From Ascaris suum (taxonomy: Eukaryota > Nematoda > Chromadorea > Rhabditida > Ascarididae), in the NCBI GenBank assembly GCA_013433145.1, contig CM024186.1:4592001-4656000 (forward strand): a stretch of DNA of 64,000 nt, written 5' to 3'. A model generated the notes under the pieces. The model made no database searches and was not told where the DNA came from. It saw only the letters and a program-made list of their open reading frames with translations. Position 1 is the first letter of the stretch, and every line of letters starts with the position of its first letter. A program made the translations under genes and the position numbers. Below are positions 44,929-57,100 of this stretch, in pieces.

Positions 44929-45708
44929 TCTGCAAACTATAAACACATATAAGAAGTTGATTATAGAAAGTGTTATTTAATATATATGATAGGTAAACAG
45001 ATCAGAAGGTCTAAATATATCTAACATGAAAAAGAAATTAAATTTAACACATAGAGAATCGTTTATTAATTAGTTTCTGATTAGATGATAAATGGTAAAA
45101 ATTATACAGTTGGAGAAAATAAAGAGAATAAGTTTCTTTATCCAGAATTTATTCAGTTTTTTTCGAAGTTCTTTGGTGACAGCCTATTCCTTAATCCATG
45201 AAATAGTGTCCTTAAGCAGCTGTGAAAGTATAGCAGTTATTACGCCATAAATTGTTATATTACGGTATTCTAACCGGTAATAGCAGATGTATTGTAAGCG
45301 TTTCTTCTTGAGGATATAATGGAATTATTTCCTCTTTGAAGTTAATTTCGATGAAATATACCAACAAAGAGATTAATCTATATAGTAATAAAAACTATTA
45401 AAATAAATAAAGAAAATTTTAAAATCTTGCTTTTTCGATTTTTCATACGCACACATGTTGCACCATCAAAATTCGGTGATCGGTCTTTCATTTTCCTCAG
45501 AATGCATTGTAGGTGATCGGCTTCATACCGAAATATTTACTGCTTCATAATATTAGGTACCCCAAAGACTTATGAGATGCTTCAGTTTTTCTTCAAAAAA
45601 AAAACCCCCCCGAGAACCAGTTCAACAATGCATAGCGAATTTTCAGTTATTTTTTGCAAAAAAGTGTGAGAATTTCTCTGTGTTTATGAATTTAAAAAAG
45701 AAATTTAT

Positions 45709-46243
45709 TGATAAACGTTCGAAAATTATTGTGCAATAAAATATAGCCAAGAAGAAATTCCAAAAGCTCTAACCTTAGATGGAAGAAAATAACGCTTTCT
45801 AAAAAATTAAAAATTGAGAACAATTTTCCGGAATAAAGTAAACGTCTTTCCTTTCATTACAGCAATCCATTTGCGAATATTCGCTCAACTATGAATATAA
45901 TATCAAAACGATGAAATTATTGTAAATGATTAATTTATTTCCCCCCCCCCCCCTCCATAATGCATCAAAAAAGTCGATTCTCCTAAAAATGTTTCATAAG
46001 CTTATCAACAATATTATTGATAAGATATCTAGTGATTTAATTATGTTATCATCGCCGTATGAGCTTTATCAATGATAAAAATCACAACAAACTCATTGAA
46101 AGTGATATATGGAAGTGAAAAAAAAAAGAGAAAGTAGTAAAAGCATAAAAGTGATCAACATATGATCTTATCACAAATTAAACACTGATCTTTGCGGTGA
46201 CATTTGCATTTTGCATTTTGCATCAAACAATATTCTTTTATCA
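45709..46243. promoter_or_regulatory. cluster of eight GATA sites upstream of the GATA gene
   Basis: TGATAA or its complement occurs at 45709, 46002, 46018, 46046, 46066, 46073, 46168 and 46238, seven of them within 242 bases. Two form a perfect palindrome, CTTATCAA (46001-46008) with TTGATAAG (46017-46024). Further AT-rich sequence surrounds them, but TGATAA is far denser than base composition predicts. The cluster lies 0.8-1.3 kb upstream of the GATA factor start codon, consistent with auto- or cross-regulation by GATA factors. Confidence 0.4.
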
Positions 46244-47024
46244 TGTTTACCTACGATATAGCTCCGCCTTTCGGAGGTCAAACCACTAATAACGCGCTGC
46301 TTTAATGGCTACCGTATACCTCCCGTTTGTATTCTCGGCAGCTACTGTATTTCTACAAATAATGCTATCATCTCACATAGTCTAAAGGAGTAATATATGC
46401 AGCTAATCAGACCGGTAATTTTACCCAAATTTTGCCCAAAAGCCAAATCCAAAGGTTCAATAAATCCAGAAGAATTTCGAAACAACTGAGGTAAATCGAA
46501 TTCCAATCAATCACAAAAAAAGAAAAAGAGTGTTGACTGTATTGCAAAAGAAAAATATCGGAAATTTCATGGGTAAGTTCAGAAGAAATCATATAAAATA
46601 TCAAAATTTAACGCTCTTCGCAAATGTTTTCTATGAATTTGCGACATACCTGATAGATCCTGAAAAAATTAGCATATTCTGAGGTATCTAGCGGTTGGAT
46701 AAATCACTTCCCATTTGCTAGCGATACGATTCGATTAATTAAAGAAGTGGGAAAACACATCAGAGAGAATTGTCAGCTATGGTATGCGCTTTTGCATATC
46801 ACTTTATTAACCACTCAATTGCATAAATGCTCAAAAATATTGCCCATTTAAATATTATTCACATTTGCAAACCTATGAAACCCCCCCCCCCCAAAAAAAA
46901 ATTACACAAATTCAAAAATTAAATCAAATAGAAAATCCCTCAAAATGTATTTTCATAAAAATCGACCATTGCATAGAAATATAGCAAATTAAGTTCGCCT
47001 TATGATAGCATTCACCTTGATGCA

Positions 47025-47135
47025 TTAATAAAACTGATTTGAAGATTTTCTTGTAGCCTGAATGTGAACGTTAAGTGGGACGAGATCACTAGTAGTAAGT
47101 GCTCCTGGTCTATAGGCTGTACTAACCGATCTCAT
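47025..47135 (-). CDS. possible short ORF or exon, 36 codons, unknown
   Basis: On the minus strand an acceptor TTTTACAG lies two bases before an ATG (47135) that opens 36 codons to a TAA (47025-47027). The peptide has ordinary composition (AYRPGALTTSDLVPLN, VHIQATRKSSNQFY). It could be a trans-spliced micro-ORF, an upstream exon near the GATA promoter, or chance. No family recognised. Confidence 0.18.
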   Translation of the reverse strand: MRSVSTAYRPGALTTSDLVPLNVHIQATRKSSNQFY

Positions 47136-48589
47136 TGCTGTAAAACATATGGTCCACGAAGTGAAAGTAATAATAACAGACAGGCATACACATACATACA
47201 TGTATACATACATAGGCATACCAATATCGTAATACGTTTTTGTAGGGATCTGCAAAAGCATATAAGAAGAAAAATAAAAAATGAAGAAAGCGACTTCTTT
47301 TATGCAGAGGATAAAAATGGAATATTTCTATAATTGCCTAATGATTCAACGAAAAGTCCAGGAGTCCAGCACCGTCTCCATTCATTCTCTCACCACCCCC
47401 CCCCCCCCCTCCCCCGTCGCCTCATTTGGCTATTAATTATATAAATGAATGATGCGGCTTGAATAAGAAATATATGAGAATTATATATCGAATATTAGTA
47501 ATTGAACCGTACTTAATGAATTGCATTTATATTTATCAATTCCTATTAATTTATAATCAACTGTTATAGAAGTCTTGAGGGAGATTGCATATCCATCGTC
47601 TCTATCGCTATCTCAAAATCAAATTCAACTCAAATAATATAACTATCTTCTAATATTAAACAAAACCTCAAAGCAACCAACAATCATCGATGATAAAAAC
47701 GATAAGATATGAATTTGTTGCGGAGGAGAAAAAACTCAATCAACAAAATGCAATAAATATTGATAATTTAAATTTTGCCTATGTCCATGATTTTATTAAG
47801 TAGTCGGCATCATATAAGAGAAATAACACTTTAACAGATTAACATAAAGGTGAATATTAGCGGCTAATCAAATAATCTTCACAGGTAAAATATTATCAGT
47901 TCTCTTTAGGCAACATTTACACCTGAAATGAAGGTAGCGGTCGATCTTTGATGTATTGCATGATATTTTCTTTGCATTCGTATCTCTTTCGAGTATTAAC
48001 ACAAAACTTCCGTCCTCATCCGACAGCCATCTCCTTCATCACTTCTCTTCCTTTAGGCGTTTCTGATGGTATAGCCAGTAGCACTCCTCAAATTTCGCTA
48101 ACAAGAACTGCGATGAATAAAAATTATCAAAATTATAAAAAATTTTTAAATTCTTTAAAAATTGCATAATTTTACCTAAATATGCAAATTTATACATTAA
48201 GGGGAGGTTTTTGCATAATTTTATCTAAAAATATGCAGATATTTCTGCTCAGACTTGGGCAATTATTTGCATGTTGTATGCAATTTCGTTAAAGAAATCA
48301 CACTTTATTGATTTAATTTTATCAACAATGCAATATATAATTTTTCACTTAGTGAATCGCTAAAATGCATCAATATTGTATCGAAAATATTGCAAGTTCA
48401 TTTCCACTCGTAGTTTGTCAAAAATTTATGACTGTTGTAGTAATAAATTAAAAAACGCTATAACCTCAACATACGTGATTATTTAATAAAGTAATAGCAG
48501 TGTTGCGTGCTCCAAAACTCTTGAATATCAAGAATATCAACTTCGCTTACCTGTATTTATTAATTTCCGCTTCAATAAACACTATTGAT

Positions 48590-48653
48590 GAATTCCCTAC
48601 AGCTAAAATTACTACAACTAAGAATTCCCTACAGCTAAAATTACTACAACTAA
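48590..48653. repeat. perfect direct tandem duplication, 32-base unit x2
   Basis: The unit begins GAATTCCCTACAGC and is repeated exactly with no spacer (48590-48621, 48622-48653), so the duplication is recent or an assembly artefact. Confidence 0.9.
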
Positions 48654-51600
48654 GAATTAATTACAATTGAAGAAATCACCTTGCAAAAAGATTATAAAGG
48701 TAAAAATAACGGTCGAAATTATCGGCATCATTTAAAATTTTGACGACAAGAAATTTGATTAACCAAAATAATATTGGTAAGAGAAATTTACCAACGAATT
48801 TTAAATAAAAAGTAATGAATAGCGTTACAATTTGCAATAACGGAAGCGGTACGTTCATAAAGATATGAGTATCGCCCTCTTTCTAGTATGTCTCTTGAAG
48901 ATTAACATAACGATATCAATCGACACCTCTATGCTTACCATTCATTTCCTAAGGCGTTCGTTGAGAGTGAATATCTCCATGTGAATGCCGAAGATCTCAT
49001 TCCGGTGCATCTTTTTTTCTCCGATTAGAAAAAATCCTCAAATGCTGAAATTTATTTCATTGAAGATCCCGACGTTTTTAAAAAATCAACTGCTATGGAT
49101 TTGTGTTACAAAATACCTATAGAAATTTCCCTCTCCATACATCTCCCTCATTTTTTTTCCTCAATCACATTCGCGACATTCATTTCTACGAGGCATTCTT
49201 CATCGTGGCAATGTGGATGAGTATTAAGTCTAAGAATTTGGTTAGAATTGATAGTTGAAAAATATTCCCTCAAAGGGTTCCAATTTTATGGCACCATCAT
49301 TAGCAACTATCATCGATTTCGTTTATGTTATATAATTTGGGGATCATTTGTGGACTCCCCAAATCTCATTCGAAATCGCTCGATGTTCAGGGAAAATCAA
49401 ATTCCCGCAAACTTTCAAATGTAAGAGACATGAATATCAACATTTGCATATAGTTACCAGCCGGCGATGAAAACAAAATGCGGAAAATGTAATACAATAA
49501 TTCCACGTGTTCAGGTAAATGTTGCGCTCGTTGAGCAATGACGCCTTTTCGGTGGTTTAATCAGGACAAGCGAGGTGAAGGAGGAGGAGAAGAAGGAGGA
49601 GAAGCGACGACAGCAGCATCGCATCCCCTAACATATCGATCATGATAATTGCAATACTTTCAAATTTTCCGTCTGGATATTAAACTCTGCAAAAAGTTTT
49701 TCCATCATATCCCCCTATAAATTTCACAGAAATACGTGGTAGATCCACATTAAAATATTCAACTATCAATTCGATAAGTATCATATTTAGTTTAAGGTTA
49801 TGAAATTTAAAAAAAAAATAAATTACTTCTAACTAATTCAAAAATTACTTCTTTTTAGTAACGAATTCTATCGTACAATTGAGTGACAACATGTTTGTGT
49901 TCATCGTCTATTTTGTGCTATCTATGCTTCAATAAGTACACTAATGAGGCTAGATGAGAAAGAGAACTCCTACATGGAAGAGCGTTCTTATTCCGAAAGA
50001 TGAGTATTTCTACATCCCAACCTCCAACTCCACTCTTCCGGGACAACTACTTAGGTGCCTAAGATTTAATATTTCTGCAAATATTGCATTGCATGATGGG
50101 GTTTTGAATCAGTTGTAATTTACATGCAACGATAATAAAAATTTCCCGCTTCATTAAAGAGGAATATAACTAACCTTCATTATCATATTTGCAAATCTAT
50201 ACAACATCTAGATCACCGTTTATTTTGTTCTATCATTGCAGATGTTTTAGCATTTATTTAATCGTTCGTTTTATTGATAACCGCACGAAATAAATCAACA
50301 AATAATGAGCTATGTTTTTTGTGCTGTAATTCATTTGTATTGCAAGTATTATTGCAATGCAATGTGAATACATTTGTTGCAAATTATTGCAAGTGATTGC
50401 AATGCAAATACTATAAACAGATTGTAAAAGATAAAATGATGGCAGCGAAAAAAACGAAAAAATAAAAGCGATAAGTCATGAAGACGTTTGCCTCAAAAAC
50501 TCATTTAAATATTATTTTAAAAAAAAAAACAAACAAAAATAGGCGGAAAAAAAGAAAAATATTTCGGAGAAATATCATATGTGGGTAATAAAAATAACGA
50601 AGTATAAAATTTAAAAAAAAATACAAAAATTTAAAAAAAAATTCATCATCATGCAATGCAATATTTGCAGAAGAAATATTAAATCTGTGGGTTAGATAGG
50701 CAATATGGATACAACTCTATTTAATCAATATTGCAATTGCAAATCATGAAGTTTTCGTGCGCAGACTATCCACGTTTCCTAGATTCTCCACTAATGCTAG
50801 TATCGTATATTTGTTTTTGAAGCTTTTTCCGCCTATAAGAAAACAACTTAATTTAAAATTAACATATCGTAAAATTGAATCAGCGATGTAATTAATAAAC
50901 GCTTTAACCTTTTTTTTAGATTGTAAGTAAGTATATTATTGGTTCTGAGGAAAATTTGTTTTAATTTTGCAAGTACCATTTTTCTTCACCTAAGATTTAA
51001 ATAGAAGCAGTTGTTTTATAGGTTCCTCTCGAAAAATAGATCAATCAAAATCGAATGATTTAATCTACAAAATAATATAAATAACATATTGCTTAAATAT
51101 TCATTAAAAATTACTATTACTATATTCTCACTATGGTTGTAATATTGATAAAGTTCGCAGCATGTTAACAGCATTGACATACAAAGATAACGATAAATAA
51201 AAATGCTTAGAAAATACCTAGAATAGATGAATGAATTACCGTTCACTTCTATGATAATTTTTGCAGAAAATTTTTGAAAAGAATTTCCTGTGAATAGCTT
51301 AAACATTCAGCCTTAACCAAGCCATATCAAGAAGCTATCATTAACTAATATAAATGATAGCAAGAAAAGCTAACAAAAAAGCTTATCTTATCTATTCGTT
51401 ATTTCCTTCGTACAACAATAAAAATCATCAAAAATATTGAAAGTATCAATTAGACGTGCAATGTTGGCCATTTATTACTGCGTTATTAGAATCAATAAAG
51501 CGATGAAAATTTCTTCATTTGTTTACAACGTTAAAATGACATATAAATTAATGAAAATTACTTATATACTTATGTTGTATGTTGTATAATATTAGTTACT

Positions 51601-54104
51601 GCTAATATTTATGAAAAACTCGAATCTCAAAAAATTCCCGAACATCTAGTTTCAATATTATTGAACGATTGTGAATATACCTTTCTCGTTACCTTATACC
51701 TTTAATAATATTTAATAATAAATAAAATACTACTCAGCACCTCAATACACTTTAATAAGTTATCGACACCGTATCGCATTTGTATTTTGGCACAAAAATA
51801 AATGCAAAAAAAAAACCTCGAGACAATTTTTGCATTTTTATTATTCACATTTTACAAATGAACACATAGCCTCATTCGCCTTATGGTAGCGTCGTTCAAA
51901 AATAGGTAAGCAATCCGGAAATGATCGCGAATGAAAAAAAAGAAAACTCGCCCTTATTCCACCTCAGTCCATCAGCGTCAAATTTCATTCAATCCTCTTA
52001 CTCCCCATTTTCAGTTTACCACCTCATACAACTAAGCTTTAAGGAGAGTACTTTGACTGCAACTTATGCTTAAAACTTTTCAAGTTCCCACTTTTTGTCA
52101 CAATTTTGTCACCAAATTATGTCAAATTATGTCAAAAATGTTTATTTTTCAAAGCAATTTGCAACAATAACATCAACATCAAATGAATATTTGTAACAGC
52201 AAAATCAAAAAATCGACAACAAAAAAAAAAAAAAAAAACGCAATATTCACAGTAAAATCTATTCACCCGTTTATGAGCGAATAAAAATATACATGAAAAT
52301 TTCAATTCCATTACATGTATAAAACTATACAAGAATTAAAATTCATCATTTAGAACTTAATTATTTTTCCTCATTAAAAAAATAATATCATAAGGCCATA
52401 TACTGAAAATATATTAAATCTAATGATAAGTGATAAAAGAACTGAAAAAAAAAACAGCAGCTAATAAGCATAAATTACATAAAAACATTTACAATCACTC
52501 AGCAATACGTCAAGAAAAGAAACTCACACAAGTGAAACAAATGCAGAAAAACTTTTCTTCTCCACTATCATTCTCAACTTTTATGCACAAAGACAAAAAA
52601 ACCTATGAAGCGTGAACGAAGAAATAATTTAGAATTTTCCCACTTCCGCTCCCATTGCTCCTTCCCCTCTCGTTCCCTTCCCACCACCTTATTTATTCTC
52701 CTCCCAAGCCAATACTTCCGCTAATGGGTGGACTTTCCTTCATAAAAAAAAGCACCAAGTAGAGAAAATAAGGAAAATAAGTCGCCTTACAAGAGTTATC
52801 ATCCCCGTGACAAAACGGTTAAATGTAGTGGAACGGGGAGGACAAAGGGGAAAGGATAGAAAATTTTGGATGACAATCAATTGGCTTGCTATAACTAATA
52901 ATAGAGGCAACTAGTGTTCAAAATTACAATCTGTACAAATAATAATAAAGAATGCAAAACAATATCGAAAAACTTAACGAATTAATCGACAACAGCAATT
53001 GAAAATACGAGCAAATATAGTCGCCAAACTTGAAATCGTTTTTAAAACCAAAAAAAAAAATCGATTGATCAACCTCTCATTTCTTTGTTAGATGCAAAAA
53101 TCTGATAGCCTATGTTTTAACGATCGTACTTTTAAATAAAGCCCCCCCCCCCTCCCTTATTATGCGTGACAAAGTATATACAATATATTGGGCACAGCAT
53201 TTTCCTCATGAAACTTTATACGTAATTTCTTAATTATCAAGCGAATTGGTTTTTCACGAAATAGAATTCACTCTCTTTTTTATCTCCATTCTTTCTATGT
53301 ACACTTCAAAATGAAGAATATCATCTTGTTCTTTATAAATCTTGACGGATAAAACGAACATATCATAAATATACGAATAAATCATTGCCTCTCAACCAGC
53401 ATTCAATTAATCTCGTAGCAGTAATTTAGTCATCTCTTCTAGCTTAATGACTGCATTATTCATTTCAAAAAAAAAATCGAGGAAAATAACTCCAAAATAC
53501 TTATGCATTTTAAACTACATTTTATACGAGTAACAAAATAAATAAAACTCAAAAAATGGATATACATACTTAAATAAGGTTGAGAAACTTTGGAAGCAGC
53601 ACAAATAATTCACCCATTTCGATATGGAACAGCATTCATAAACTTTTTCACAGCAAATATTAAATGACACCATAATAAATACTAAACGTCACTACAAACT
53701 TCCACTAACAAAAAAAAAAAAAACACATTGAAAGGAAACAAGCTTTACAAATGAATGTGCAGTGCTAATAGTTATTCTAATCACCACATATTCTATTCCA
53801 AACATTTGCGGATTCTTCTGAAGAATGAACAAACCATTTAAGCTCATAACAATCTCAGAGATTAAAAACATATTAACTTCGAGTATTCAAAAAAGCTTTC
53901 CAATATATGTGAGAATAGCTTATCTTTATCTCGATAAATCGACGATCAAAGTGTGTTCTCTCCCCCCCCCCCCCCCTCCAAGACATTGTAAACTGAATCC
54001 CCAACAAAAAAATTTCCGCATTTTTCATAGTCATCATGAATAAAATTCAATTACAGTGCTATTCAACGATATCGTCAAAACACACTCATGATAAACTTCT
54101 ACAG

Positions 54105-57100
54105 TTAAACACTTTCATTTAATATCTCATCAAGCCGCCGATTCTTCTTATTCACCTCCTCAGCGATAATGCTCATCTCATTTACGAAATCATCCAATCG
54201 TTTACTCACTTCTTTCAATCGATTCAACTGAAAATATTTGAGACAAAAACAAAAATTACAACAATAAAATGTTTCGTAAAAAGAAAAGTAATTCAATTAC
54301 CCTGTTCCCCTCTCCACTTCCCTTTATTATACAAAGGAAATATTCTCTCAAATACCTCAAATATATTATTTAATAAAATATTATAAATATATTACTTAAA
54401 ACACTCCAATATTATATGAAGGAAATATTCTTTCTGAGAACATCCTCTTCAAATAGCGCGAGCAAGTATTTCTCGAAAATACCGATGATATTCTTTTCAG
54501 ATACATCCAACAAAAATCGAGGAAACAAGTCTCGAAAAAATCTTTGGTAATCTCCACCAATATCACATTATTATCAACAATCATCATAACTGCATTAACT
54601 CTAGCAATTATTGGTCCTAAGGAATGGTTAACCAAAGACCCAAATCGACATCAGAATCAATTCTTGGACAAAATAAAACTAGATTATGAAAAAAAGCAAT
54701 TAAAAAAACAGCAAAAAATTATGAGAAATTTGGAATCTCCTATCTCCTCCCCCCCCCCCCTCTCCCTCCTCCCCTCCTTCCATTTAAATTCAACCAGTTC
54801 TACATTCGATAACAACCTTCATAAAGAAGACAGGTATCAAGCAACTTCTATTTACCTTTTCCTTGTCGTCACATGGCACGGATCTCCTAGAGAGGCGAGA
54901 GGTACTTTGAAGGACGTTTCTTTGAATTAAGGACGGATTCCTATTAATAGGCGTTCCGATTTGCGACATACAACCGAATGGTGAACCTGAAAACGATTTC
55001 AAATAAAACCAAGGATTGCAGATCATGACAGAGGATTAATAACTGATATTAATAAATGCAATGCAAAAACCTCTGACCCACAAGGGGGAAGAAAAAAGAT
55101 GGAAGAGGGGAGGGACGAACGGATTTTATGCAAAATGACAGGAGCCATAATTCGTCGTTGAAGAGACGCAGGCTATCTCGTGCTATTCTTAGAACATCAA
55201 AATGTTATATCTAGCTCACATAACTCCAAAATACTTTAATTTCCTCGCATAAGATCAAGTGCAATAGTTTGAGTAAAAATTGAAAAATATCGGAGCAATA
55301 ACATGCAAATTTATCCAAGAAAATAGCCTTTCAACAAAAATGTTTTATTAACAGGGGAAAGACGACGCCCAAATGATTTGAAAATTAAAGAGTTCGTCTG
55401 AGCAGCAATGCAACACGATCAAAATAATCATTGCAGTCGAATAACGGTGATTTTTATGTTCTCTCCACTTCATAAACGAGAAAATAAAGTGGGGGGGGGG
55501 GGGGGGAAGGGGCAAGAGAAAGGAAGGAGAAAGTGAAGATGGATGGGAAAACAGGAGCTGAAAGAGACTTTCATCCTGAATCAGACAATCATATCATCCC
55601 TCTCTGGAAAAGCAATCAAGTTACCAACACACTCATAAAGTAAATAAACGAATACAAATCCACGAAAAAACACCATTAAAAAAAAATAAAACCACAACTA
55701 ACCCATCGAGTTTGGTGCCGAACTTGCCCAAAAGGAATTTCTTTTCGGCGTACTCGTAAAAGGATAAGACGGATAAGACAGTCGTGTTGGAGTAGGATCC
55801 ACTAAATTATACCATACTTATAAATTTCAAAAGATTATCTCAAACCGCAATTTGAAAATACCAATTGCAACTAAATTTTAAAAACAGAAAACATAAATCT
55901 AATAAAAAATATTCGATCAAAAACGCTAACTTTAGATTGAAAAAAATTATAAGCGCTCATTTATAAGCGCCAATATGTGGGTTTTCGTGCTAATTCCACT
56001 AACTGTCCGCCCTAGTCAAACGGTTTCTCGTAAAAACAACCATTAAGTTCCATTCATCCTCATATTTAAAAAAATAAATGATTATTAACATATGAAACAA
56101 CATTGACAGGAAATGCAAATTAAGAAACTAGTGGTGCTACCACTCCATACTCCTGCTTTAGTGCTATAAAATGACTTTTCCTCTTCGATCGTTCCTATAG
56201 CAAAAATAACGCAAAATTTAAAATTCATTTAAAAACTTTATTCAATTCATAAAATATCTTCGGAAAACTCTTCCAGTGGTGACCCGGAGATACCTTCGAG
56301 CGTTTCCTATGAAGCGTATTAATTAACTGAATGAAATTCCATCGTAACTCATTTTTCTACAACTGGTAGAGTGACCACAGAATGACTATCTCCAATCACA
56401 CAATCGTCAATAATGCAATCAAACTGAACCGTTTAACGATTCGAGGTCGCATAATCGTGGGCCGAATCTTCGGCGTTGTGCCTCGGCCTCATTGGTAAGT
56501 GCTCCTTGTAGTCCAAACGGATCCGATTGCTTATTTCCAATGCAACTCCATCGACGCTTTCGTAAATGCATCATCGGCCGCCTTGCAAAAGCCTTGAAAT
56601 TAAATAAATTTCATCTCATACATCGAAATGAGACCGGTGAGACCGGTGTAGCCCTTAGCATTGTTGTAGGTTTAGATACTTCCGCAGTTTAGACGAGAGT
56701 ATTTAAGCAACAAAAATTTTCGACGCCCAATAAAGGAAGAGGCATTCAAATAGAGGACGATATGGACTTCCATACCTCTCCGAGGTCATCTCTTAATTTC
56801 CATCAAAGACAAATGTGTCACCATTCTTTTCTCTTTAAAACTTGAACCATCCTTGATTCAAATCGAAAATTTTCCGATCCATCAAATCGGCCCTTTCAAC
56901 TTTAGTAGCGCAAACATGATCGCGATCCAATATCCATCTACTCATTTGCATTAAAAAAACAGGTTGTAGCAAGCTTTTAATTAACTAGCCATATTCCAAC
57001 CCATCAATCAGTGCCAGTGATCCTCAAAATAAATAAATCCATCATGCGCCTCACTCATTCCACAATATACGACATTTCAGATTCGACGGACTATTAGTGA

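Larger units (their letters stand above)
44929..54104. other. 9 kb interval between GATA gene and GANP-like gene, no gene established
   Basis: Mostly AT-rich, with G/C runs at 45941, 46881, 47396, 53142 and 53962, a GATA-site cluster at 45709-46243, a small hairpin CTCCGCCTTTCGGAG near 46261-46276, a direct repeat at 48590-48653 and a TTGCAAT-rich patch near 50325-50410. A 36-codon frame behind an acceptor at 47135 is listed separately. No multi-exon gene could be assembled, though small or AT-biased exons may have escaped me. Part of it is probably the upstream control region of the GATA gene. Confidence 0.5.

Noticed and set aside
50771..50836. Possible terminal exon on the minus strand (acceptor CTTATAG, frame ending SISGESRKRG)
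   Set aside because: A second frame is also open and no upstream exon with matching phase could be found within several kb.
54544..54930. 128-codon plus-strand frame
   Set aside because: It is antisense to the exon at 54856-54986 of the GANP-like gene and its intron, includes a C-run translated as prolines, and has no family resemblance.
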